From an uncultured Mycobacterium sp. (GTDB taxonomy: Bacteria; Actinomycetota; Actinomycetes; Mycobacteriales; Mycobacteriaceae): a DNA stretch of 64,000 nt. A program made the position numbers and the translations under genes. The stretch lies in the NCBI GenBank assembly GCA_900078375.1, contig FLQS01000067.1, forward strand, positions 49,357 through 113,356. Reading direction: 5' to 3'. The notes under the pieces were generated by a model, which saw only the letters and a program-made list of their open reading frames with translations, made no database searches and was not told where the DNA came from. Below, piece after piece: positions 16,443 through 23,392 of the stretch (position 1 is its first letter; each line of letters starts with the position of its first letter).

Positions 16443-17196
16443 CTCGGGCGATGGCGCCGGTGAGCAGCCCAGGCGCCCACCGGCGCACCCGGTACAACAA
16501 CGTGGTCGAAATATCGGGGAACACCATGAGGTTTCCCTTCGGCCGCGCCAGGGATTGCTCCAGCGAATCGAGTACCCGCTCGGCCGTGATCGGCCGGGAC
16601 AGCCGTTGCATGCGGGCGGGCAATCCCTGATCGAAAATTCCGGCGAGCATCGGGGTGTCCACGGCCGGTGGGCACACGCACCGCAGCACGATTCCGCTGT
16701 CTCGTAGTTCCAGAGCCAGGGTCTCGGCGAGCCCGACGACGGCGAATTTGGTTGCCGTGTAGGCGCCCATCAACGGGGTGGGCATCCATCCCGCGAAGGA
16801 GGCCACCAGTGCCAACTCCCCGTGGCGCCGCCGACGCATTCCGGGCGCCACGGCTTGCACCCAATGCACGGTGCCGAGGTAGTTGACGTTCATCACTCGG
16901 GCGAAGTCGGCTGCGGCGACGTCTTCCACCCGGCCTGGGATGGCGATTCCCGCGCCGTTGAACAGCCGTTGGATGGGACCTAATCGATCTTCGACACCGG
17001 CGGCGACGTGCTGGACCTGATCGGAATCGGTGACGTCACAGGGGAAGGGCACGGCACCTGTTTCCTGCGCCACCCGCTCCAACCCGGTGCCGGGCAGGTC
17101 GACTGCCGCCACTGCCCAGCCGCGCGCTCGCAACTTCGAGCAGGCGACCTGACCCATTCCGCCGGCCGCGCCGGTCACCACGGCGACGTTCGGCAT
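16426..17196 (-). CDS. SDR-family dehydrogenase
   Basis: The product is 256 residues. The ATG at 17196 overlaps the stop of the fusion gene upstream on the same strand. Classical SDR features are complete: VVTGAAGGMGQV (GxxxGxG), NGAGIAIPG, LVASFAGWMP (Ser), and the catalytic YTATKFA (Tyr-x-x-x-Lys). CPPAVDTPML follows, then a basic C-terminal tail (LYRVRRWAPG) that may touch the membrane. It is the third gene of the minus-strand module AttH-fusion-SDR, so the module can contribute two separate SDR activities. Substrate unknown; NAD preference is suggested by the Asp after strand 2 (AAVDLPG). Confidence 0.9.
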   Translation of the reverse strand: MPNVAVVTGAAGGMGQVACSKLRARGWAVAAVDLPGTGLERVAQETGAVPFPCDVTDSDQVQHVAAGVEDRLGPIQRLFNGAGIAIPGRVEDVAAADFARVMNVNYLGTVHWVQAVAPGMRRRRHGELALVASFAGWMPTPLMGAYTATKFAVVGLAETLALELRDSGIVLRCVCPPAVDTPMLAGIFDQGLPARMQRLSRPITAERVLDSLEQSLARPKGNLMVFPDISTTLLYRVRRWAPGLLTGAIARVTARR

Positions 17197-19817
17197 CAGG
17201 GTTCGCCGACGAGTGGCGTGACAGTGCCTTTGGTTCCGTCGACTTCGACGAGCTGGCCGTCGGTGAGGTCCAGCGTGGCCCGATCGGTGCCCACGACGCA
17301 CGGTATGCCGAACTCCCGGGCCACGATTGCCGCATGGGAATGCAGTCCGCCGATATCGGTGACGACCGCGCACGCACCGCCGAACAACGCGGTCCAGCCC
17401 ACATCGGTGACATGAGTGACGAAAACTTCGCCGGGTTCGAGGTCGTCGTCGGAATCTCGCATGATCCGAACCGGACCGCGAACCAACCCCGGCGAAGCGC
17501 CAACGCCGCGCAGCGACGTCGGGTCGCCGGGCTGGCGGGTGGCCTGTGGTTCCCACCGCGAGGTGAACAGTGGCGGCAAGCTGAGCGCCGCGAGCCGGGC
17601 TCTTTCGTCCCGCCGGGCGGGGACCCGAGCGGCGTGGAGATCCGGAGCGGCGACTTCGTCGGGTGTCAGGTAGAAGACGTCGGCAGCTTCGGCGAACACC
17701 CCGGCTTCAACCTGGCGGCGTCCGATTTCCCGCAGTGCCAGACGCAGGGCGTGAGTCGAGCGCGTGGCGACGTCCTTGCACCGCTCACGCCGACGGACCG
17801 CCCCGTTGAGCATCGTGACCGCCCGCCGCGACAGCGCCGGAAGAACGGGCGCCGCTGAGATCGGGCGCGCCGGCGTCTGCAGTGATGCGCGAATCGCATC
17901 GAGGAGGGCCGCCGGGTTGTCCCCGTACATGAGATTCACCAGTTCGGTCTCGCCGGGTCCGCGATGCCCGCCCTGGTCAATCACAGCCCAGAATCGTTGT
18001 GCGAATAGCGAATCGATGCCTTCCAGGCGGGGGAGGAGATCGGCGGAGGGGTCGGACGTGATCAGCTTCGCCAGCAAGGGCCGGGCGCGCGCGATGTCGG
18101 TGAGCTGAGTGACTCCGTTGAGCAGAACCGCGCTCGCCAAATCAGCTGTGCCGCCGCGCATTGCTGCGATATCCATCTGCGGGGCGAGTTTCCGGACCAG
18201 GGTCTGTGCCGCCGACGCCGCGAGATTGGTCGTGGTGCTGTACGCCCACGCGTCGATGGTCGTCTCGCGCAGAGCGTCGACGATGGTCAGCAACGTGTTG
18301 TCGGACAGCTCCCGCAATGCCTCGCGCCGGTAGCTCATCGAGCTGACCCGCTCAGCTAATTGGGTGACCCGGCGACCCGTTCCCGCCATCCGCAGCACAG
18401 CGGCGGGCACGCCCACTGCGGCGCGCAGCGTTCCGAGTGTGAACGCCCGGTCCAGTTCGACGTCCTCGACGTCGTGCCGGATGCCGAGGACGTGTTCGTC
18501 GACCTCGCGTGGCGAGGTGCCGGGCATCGCGCGCGCCATCGCGTGCACCACGGAAACGTTGGTGTACAGGCGGTGCGCCACCGACGCGATGGCCAGCGTT
18601 CGTTGGGCGTGCACCACGGTTTCGTCGTTCATGCCGAGCATCTCCACCTGGATGGCGCCGGCGACCCGCAACGCGTCACGTCCGACGATCAGCGACATCG
18701 GTGTGAGGGTGCCCGGGAAGGCTTCCCCGACATTGGCGGTCGATAGAGTCGGATACCTCGAGTCGATGAAATCGTCGAACTCCCCACGCATCCCGGGTGG
18801 TGCCGGATCGACCCGGTACCGGTCCGCAATGTCGTGGTTGCGGGTCCACCGGTGATTCGGCAGCGGGGTGCGCCACGGCGTCGGGATCTTGGCGGTACCG
18901 AGGTAGGTCACGGCTTTGACACCGCTACGCGCATCGAGTAGCGCCTCGCGGGAGCCATATACCGGTGTGTAGCCCCACTCGCGAGCCATACGGGTGGTGT
19001 CCAGGGTCGGCATGTAGCGGAAGCCGTCCAGATCGGCCGGGCTCAGCTCCAGCAGGTCGGCTCGCCATGCGGCTTCGGCTCCGGCTCGTAACGCGTTGAA
19101 CGGCAGCTTGATCAGTGGTTTGCCTAGCACCTCGGCGATCTCCTCGATCGTCAACCCGGTATCCATGGGGCCGACGTTGACGATTCCGGTGCGCTCGCCG
19201 AGCGTCGCCATCGCGTGGAACCTGCCGACATCGTCGGTGTGGAGAAACTGCCAGGGCTTCTGAGAGCCGTAGGGTGCTACCAGGGTTGGGTGGGCGAGGA
19301 ATCGGAACTCGTAGTTGTCCATATCGCGACCGGCGACGACACAGGTGCGGGTGATCACCGCCGGTACCCCCGAGTCGCGGATCATCGCTTCACACTCGGC
19401 TTTGTGGCGTGCGTAGAGCACGTCCGGGTGTGGCCGCAGCGGCTGGTCTTCGCTGATGATGTCGGGATTGTCAGGCCATGGGCCGTACGCCAGGGTCGAT
19501 GAGGTGAAGACAAGCTTCTGTGCGCCGCTGCGCTCCATCGCGCGCAGGACGTTGCGTGTGCCACCAAGGTTGATGTCCTCGATGCCTGTCGACGAGCGAA
19601 GCGGCGCGAGCAGGAATGCCAGATGCACCACCCGTTCGCAGCCACCCATCGCGCTCTCGACAGCGTCGGCGTCACGGATGTCGCCGCTGATGGATCTGAC
19701 TCCCGGGATGTCGACGGTGCGGCGCGCGAGCGCGACGACGTCAGCACCCTGCCGGACAAGGTCTCGACAGATGACGCGGCCGAAGACACCGCTGGCGCCG
19801 GTGACGAGGACCTTCAC
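17196..19817 (-). CDS. SDR/epimerase - PEP-synthase-like - phospho-His domain fusion (copy B)
   Basis: The product is 873 residues. GTG 19817 was chosen because it has an AGGAAAGGA site and starts at the Rossmann strand like the paralogues; an open extension to 19955 runs into the AttH gene. The SDR part carries LVTGASGVFGRV, FTSSTLAYG and YARHKAECEA (Y-x-x-x-K). The middle part carries ANVGEAFPGTLTP, GHRGPGETELVNL and ADVFYLTPDE. The His domain has GGLHSHAAIVAREFGIPCV with His828, the same residue number as copy A. The middle region (residues ~330-480) diverges most from A and C, as expected for a substrate pocket. No ATP-grasp domain. It lies 41 bases after the AttH gene and runs into an SDR gene. 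Confidence 0.85.
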   Translation of the reverse strand: MKVLVTGASGVFGRVICRDLVRQGADVVALARRTVDIPGVRSISGDIRDADAVESAMGGCERVVHLAFLLAPLRSSTGIEDINLGGTRNVLRAMERSGAQKLVFTSSTLAYGPWPDNPDIISEDQPLRPHPDVLYARHKAECEAMIRDSGVPAVITRTCVVAGRDMDNYEFRFLAHPTLVAPYGSQKPWQFLHTDDVGRFHAMATLGERTGIVNVGPMDTGLTIEEIAEVLGKPLIKLPFNALRAGAEAAWRADLLELSPADLDGFRYMPTLDTTRMAREWGYTPVYGSREALLDARSGVKAVTYLGTAKIPTPWRTPLPNHRWTRNHDIADRYRVDPAPPGMRGEFDDFIDSRYPTLSTANVGEAFPGTLTPMSLIVGRDALRVAGAIQVEMLGMNDETVVHAQRTLAIASVAHRLYTNVSVVHAMARAMPGTSPREVDEHVLGIRHDVEDVELDRAFTLGTLRAAVGVPAAVLRMAGTGRRVTQLAERVSSMSYRREALRELSDNTLLTIVDALRETTIDAWAYSTTTNLAASAAQTLVRKLAPQMDIAAMRGGTADLASAVLLNGVTQLTDIARARPLLAKLITSDPSADLLPRLEGIDSLFAQRFWAVIDQGGHRGPGETELVNLMYGDNPAALLDAIRASLQTPARPISAAPVLPALSRRAVTMLNGAVRRRERCKDVATRSTHALRLALREIGRRQVEAGVFAEAADVFYLTPDEVAAPDLHAARVPARRDERARLAALSLPPLFTSRWEPQATRQPGDPTSLRGVGASPGLVRGPVRIMRDSDDDLEPGEVFVTHVTDVGWTALFGGACAVVTDIGGLHSHAAIVAREFGIPCVVGTDRATLDLTDGQLVEVDGTKGTVTPLVGEP

Positions 19818-19858
19818 AGAAGATTCCTTTCCTGGCAGGAAGATTGGGCCGCCACGGG

Positions 19859-20866
19859 TCAAACTCGGGCGGGGAAGACCTCTTGCCAGGCCCAGTGCCG
19901 CTTCAGGGTGCGCGTCTCTCCGACGCGACGAAATACGCCGGCATGCCCGGACCATCCCGGCCTTGCCGCCGAGAATTCGATCATCCGCCCGTTAGGGTCT
20001 GTCACGAACTCCCACGCCTGGCCGTCGCCGACGTCGAAGACGATGCGGTCGACGAACTCCTCGTCGCCCCAGTCGATTGCGGCGTTGATGGTACGGGAAT
20101 CGACGATCACCTCGTCGGCGGATGCGACGGCCGCGAATCGGAACCGGTCGGTGCCGATGCTCATGTGGCCCCACTCGACTGATCCGTCGGTGTACTCGTT
20201 GGCGAAGACGTTCCAGCCGCCCTGCAATCGATTCCAGATCGCGCTGTTGTTCCAATCGACGCCGTGCGGGAGGTAGCTCTGGTCCACGGCGAAAAAGCCT
20301 TGTACCGGTTCGCCGAACATGGTTCCCTCGGCGAAGAACGGGGTGGAGGTGTAGTACAGGGCGCCCGGTTCGCCGGTCGGCCCGGCTTCGTCGGCTGCGG
20401 TGCGCCACGGGACATAAACGTGGAATCCGGGAGCAGCCGACGCGCCGCGAATATCAAGAAGGGGCCCGTGCGTGCCGTGCTCGGTCCAGGTGAAGTCGTT
20501 GTCGCCAAGGCGGACCTCGAAATGTGCGCCCCGCGTGGAACCACCCGTCGTGACGTCGTAGCCGTCGATGAGTGCACGGCCCACCTTGCCGCCGATCGAG
20601 GCCTGCGCGCTGCGCGGATCGGCGCGTAGCCCGATATCGTCGGAGGCCATGATCGCGATGTCACGGGTGGTGTAGCCCACAGCTTTTCGCAGCATGGCGT
20701 AGGAACGTCCGTCTTGGGTGCGAAGTATGCCGTAGAACCAGGTGCCCTCCAGGACCAGCCCGAAATACGACCGCGTGACCACCGACTGGTCGGCTTCAGG
20801 TCGGAAGAATCCGACCAGCGGTTGATGGTCGAATTCCGCTCGGCGGGGAAAGCTGTGGCCCGTCAT
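19859..20866 (-). CDS. CrtC/AttH-like protein (copy B)
   Basis: The product is 335 residues from ATG 20866, which has an AAGGGG box 4 bases upstream; a TTG at 20884 would add six residues. Shared family features are TRSYFGLVLEGTWFYG, GRALIDGYDV, APGFHVYVPW, GEPVQGFFAVDQSYLPHG, VDWNNSAIWN, YTDGSVEWGHMSIG and the C-terminal GETRTLKRHWAWQE. The N-terminal half differs strongly from copies C and D and is nearer to copy A, so the four copies fall into two subgroups (A/B and C/D). It is the first gene of the minus-strand module and is preceded by a TTGACA promoter and a dyad, next to a TetR gene. Confidence 0.8.
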   Translation of the reverse strand: MTGHSFPRRAEFDHQPLVGFFRPEADQSVVTRSYFGLVLEGTWFYGILRTQDGRSYAMLRKAVGYTTRDIAIMASDDIGLRADPRSAQASIGGKVGRALIDGYDVTTGGSTRGAHFEVRLGDNDFTWTEHGTHGPLLDIRGASAAPGFHVYVPWRTAADEAGPTGEPGALYYTSTPFFAEGTMFGEPVQGFFAVDQSYLPHGVDWNNSAIWNRLQGGWNVFANEYTDGSVEWGHMSIGTDRFRFAAVASADEVIVDSRTINAAIDWGDEEFVDRIVFDVGDGQAWEFVTDPNGRMIEFSAARPGWSGHAGVFRRVGETRTLKRHWAWQEVFPARV

Positions 20867-20881
20867 CGCGCCCCTTCGCCT

Positions 20882-20910
20882 CAATTAAATGCACGGATTG
20901 CAGCTAATTG
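20882..20910 (-). promoter_or_regulatory. Operator-like dyad at the start of module B
   Basis: The 29-base segment reads CAATTA, three bases, GCA, five bases, TGC, three bases, TAATTG: nested inverted repeats centred on 20896. It lies between the predicted transcription start and the AttH start codon and directly after the TetR gene at 20951-21556. A TetR repressor site is the most economical reading. Nothing similar is obvious before copy A or C. Confidence 0.45.
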
Positions 20911-20915
20911 CGGCA

Positions 20916-20946
20916 ACGGTAGCACGCAGGGAATCCACCGTGTCAA
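20916..20946 (-). promoter_or_regulatory. Putative sigma-A promoter of module B
   Basis: On the minus strand a perfect TTGACA (20946-20941) is followed after 19 bases by TACCGT (20921-20916). The predicted start falls near 20909, inside the dyad described at 20882-20910, leaving a leader of about 40 bases before the AttH-like gene. Confidence 0.45.
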
Positions 20947-20950
20947 TGAC

Positions 20951-21556
20951 TTAGCGGTGCTGGGTGCCCAACAAGAAGTCGACGAGCCGGTCGGCATGTG
21001 CGCGTGTCGAGCCCGACGACTCCGACATGCCCAGGTGGTCGTAGATGCCCTGCAGCATCGCTGCACCGAACAGGCTGCGAAAAAACTCTGGCGCCGACAG
21101 TTCCGCGGGGAGCTCGCCGCGTTCGATGCCCCGCCCGATCACGTCGCGGGCACTGCGCAGGCGCGCCTCGTTGATCTTCTCCCACTCGCCAAGCAGCTCA
21201 TGATCATCCAGGCTGTCCAAGACGATTCGGAATGTCGCCATCCCGTGGACATTGGAGAAGCCGTCCATGAAGTGTGAGGCGACGGCGACCAATTGGTCAC
21301 GGACCGGGCCGGTGTCGGCGACGTCAAGGCTGGAATCGAAGGATCGCACCGCTGCGAGGAGGAGTTCGGTGCGGGTGGGCCATCGCGCATACACCGCCGG
21401 GCGGCTGCAGCCGGCCGCCTTCGCGACGACGTCAATGCTGAACCCGGCCTTGCCCCGTGCTGCGTACACCCGCAGAGCGGCATCGAGAATGCGGGCATCC
21501 ATGTCGGGGTCGCGGGGTCGGCCCGGACCGGTTCCTGACCGCTCCTGCGCACTCAC
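20951..21556 (-). CDS. TetR-family transcriptional regulator
   Basis: The product is 201 residues from a GTG at 21556. The N-terminal helix-turn-helix is clear: ARILDAALRVYAARGKAGFS, then IDVVAKAAGCSRPAVYARWP and the LLLAAV helix. The ligand-binding half is all-helical and ends with GTQHR. It is directly upstream, on the same strand, of the promoter and dyad of module B, and 39 bases downstream of a second TetR gene. The likely role is repression of the AttH-fusion-SDR module until its substrate or a CoA derivative binds. The ligand is unknown. Confidence 0.9.
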   Translation of the reverse strand: MSAQERSGTGPGRPRDPDMDARILDAALRVYAARGKAGFSIDVVAKAAGCSRPAVYARWPTRTELLLAAVRSFDSSLDVADTGPVRDQLVAVASHFMDGFSNVHGMATFRIVLDSLDDHELLGEWEKINEARLRSARDVIGRGIERGELPAELSAPEFFRSLFGAAMLQGIYDHLGMSESSGSTRAHADRLVDFLLGTQHR

Positions 21557-21595
21557 CGGCCGATCTTCGCATGCATTGACGAATTAGTGTCCGGG

Positions 21596-22237
21596 TCAGG
21601 CGTCGTTCTCGTCGGCAAGAGCCAGTTCGACAAAGCTTGCCAACGCGGCCTCGAGCCGTTTACGGCCCTGTTGAGACGCTGCTTTGGTTGCGCCCGCGTG
21701 CTGACTGAAGAGCGCGTGGATCAACACGCCGCCACCGATGGCTTCCAGGACGGCAGTGGGATCGGCAGTCTTTCGCAGGTGTCCACCGGCCGCCGCCCTG
21801 TTGAGCGCGGCGATGTTGACGACGAAGTTTGGGTCGACCACGCGATCTCGGTAGGCGCGGTAGAGATCGGGGAACTGGGCCGCTTCCAGGTGGATGCGCA
21901 GGCTGGCGACGCCGTCTGCCGAGGTGAAGTAGGAGTGCATTTCTCGCGCGTACGTCATCAGTTGGTCGCGAATCGGCCCGCCGCCGTGGACGGTTGGCAG
22001 GACCGCATCGGCCAGCGCGTCGAGCAGGAGGCTCGCCTTGTCCGAGTAGCGGCGATACAGCACGTCGCGGCTGACCCGAGCCGATTTGGCGACCCGATCG
22101 AAATGAAAACCAGCCCAACCAAATTCGGCATATGCCTGACGGGCGGCGTGTAGGACACGGGTATCGATATCGGGGTCGCGCCGCCGACCACCGCCCGGTC
22201 GGCGGCGCCGGACCTGATCCTCGGGTGCGGAGTCCAC
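21596..22237 (-). CDS. TetR-family transcriptional regulator
   Basis: The product is 213 residues. GTG 22237 has an AAAGGA box 9 bases upstream. The basic N-terminus (VRRRRPGGGRRRDP) precedes a TetR helix-turn-helix, ARQAYAEFGWAGFHFDRVAK then SARVSRDVLYRRYSDKASLL. The C-terminal domain is helical (MTYAREMHSYFTSADGVASL). The gene is divergent from module C (AttH 22385), separated by 147 bases, so it probably controls that promoter and itself. The two TetR proteins differ clearly in recognition helix (RPAVYARWP versus RDVLYRRYS), so they should read different operators. Confidence 0.9.
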   Translation of the reverse strand: MDSAPEDQVRRRRPGGGRRRDPDIDTRVLHAARQAYAEFGWAGFHFDRVAKSARVSRDVLYRRYSDKASLLLDALADAVLPTVHGGGPIRDQLMTYAREMHSYFTSADGVASLRIHLEAAQFPDLYRAYRDRVVDPNFVVNIAALNRAAAGGHLRKTADPTAVLEAIGGGVLIHALFSQHAGATKAASQQGRKRLEAALASFVELALADENDA

Positions 22238-22297
22238 GGCGAAGTGATCCTTTCTTGCGGTTCATGACCGATCGGGAAAAGCGTATCGCCTCGGCTA

Positions 22298-22326
22298 TTG
22301 CCAACACAATCTGTCGGTAATAAGGT
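22298..22326 (+). promoter_or_regulatory. Putative promoter of module C
   Basis: TTGCCA (22298-22303) and TAAGGT (22321-22326) are separated by 17 bases, a near-consensus mycobacterial sigma-A arrangement. The -35 overlaps a short ATTG-N6-CAAT dyad (22297-22310) that could be a regulator half-site pair. Transcription would begin near 22333, giving a ~50-base leader to the AttH start at 22385. Confidence 0.45.
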
Positions 22327-22384
22327 TGCGTCGTCGAGTCGGCCCACCGGCCCCATACCGAGTGCAATCAGGAAGAGCGGCAAC

Positions 22385-23392
22385 ATGGCATCAGATATCG
22401 GATCGTTCCAGCACCGTGCGCTGACCGCGCCGTACACCCCGGATGTGAGCGTGCATCACCCGTACAACACGCCGTTCGGGCTCAGCGAGCAGGTGGTGTA
22501 CTTCTACGGCGGTTGGCGGGAGGCGGATGGCACGCTGCACGTCTTCGAGCGGAAGTTCATCGGGCCGATGACGGCCGGGTTGTGGCTGATGAACGCCCGC
22601 GGCGGCGCGGTGTCGATTGAGCCGGACTCTGCGAAAACCGTTCGTGGAGAGGTCAAGCGGGAGTATTCAGATGACCGCGTCCTGCTGCACGGCGCGATGA
22701 TGGAGAAGGTCGGCGACTCCGGTGGCGCCTTCCGTTTCGAAGCCACCCCGGGCAAGTTCGCATGGAGTGAGGGCGACCTGCTGGCCCTTGATGGCGCCCT
22801 GGTCGGACCCGGTGTGCAGATCTACGCACCCGATGAGGAAGAACCGATCCTTTACGTCAGCGAGCTGTACAAGGTCGGCGGTGAGGTGCTCGGCGACGCT
22901 GTCGAGGGGTTTGTCTTCTGGGATCACGCCTACTGGCCCTCGGGCTATGACTGGAAAGAGTTCCGCGTTTTCAAGGATCTGCAGCTGGGCTGGCAGGCGT
23001 TCGCCAACGAATACGACGACGGCACGATCGAGTGGGGTCACCTGTGCATGGGCCGGCAGGGTTTCAACTTCACCGGCGTGTGCGACCAGTCGGGTGCGGT
23101 GGCGATGGACAGTGGCGTCACCGGCGGCATCGACCTGGGTGAGGACGACTGGGCGCAGCGGGCCCGGTGGACAGCGTCGACGGGCGAGGAGTGGACCTTT
23201 GAGCTGGAAGACGGCGGGAAACTGTCGGAATTCACGGCGGCGCGCTGGGGTGGCTACCGGGCTCAGGCCGGCCACACCCGTCGAACTGACGACGATCGCA
23301 ACGTCCGGCTCGGATTCAGCTGGCTGGAGACGTTCGGCGACCGTATCCGCGAGAGCAAGATCCCGTCTGTCGACCAGGCCGCTGGCTCATGA
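22385..23392 (+). CDS. CrtC/AttH-like protein (copy C)
   Basis: The product is 335 residues from ATG 22385 with GGAAGAG 7 bases upstream. It shares long near-identical stretches with copy D: TPFGLSEQVVYFYGGWREA, ERKFIGPMTAGLWLM, VRGEVKREYSD, DHAYWPSGYDWKEFRVF, GTIEWGHLCMGRQGFNF and AARWGGYRAQAGHTR. A conserved acidic and tryptophan-rich core (DWKEFRVF, IEWGH) may line the ligand cavity. Known CrtC-fold enzymes hydrate or cyclise isoprenoid-like substrates without a cofactor, so a lyase or hydratase role on a hydrophobic molecule is a fair guess. Its TGA overlaps the ATG of fusion copy C, so the two proteins are translationally coupled. Confidence 0.8.
   Translation: MASDIGSFQHRALTAPYTPDVSVHHPYNTPFGLSEQVVYFYGGWREADGTLHVFERKFIGPMTAGLWLMNARGGAVSIEPDSAKTVRGEVKREYSDDRVLLHGAMMEKVGDSGGAFRFEATPGKFAWSEGDLLALDGALVGPGVQIYAPDEEEPILYVSELYKVGGEVLGDAVEGFVFWDHAYWPSGYDWKEFRVFKDLQLGWQAFANEYDDGTIEWGHLCMGRQGFNFTGVCDQSGAVAMDSGVTGGIDLGEDDWAQRARWTASTGEEWTFELEDGGKLSEFTAARWGGYRAQAGHTRRTDDDRNVRLGFSWLETFGDRIRESKIPSVDQAAGS

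Noticed and set aside
19818..19955. N-terminal extension of fusion copy B to 19955
   Set aside because: It overlaps the AttH gene, is Arg-rich with no homology, and GTG 19817 has an AGGAAAGGA ribosome site.
22268..22275. CCGATCGG palindrome in the module C leader
   Set aside because: Eight-base GC-rich palindromes are frequent by chance here, and it lies upstream of the predicted -35 with no partner.
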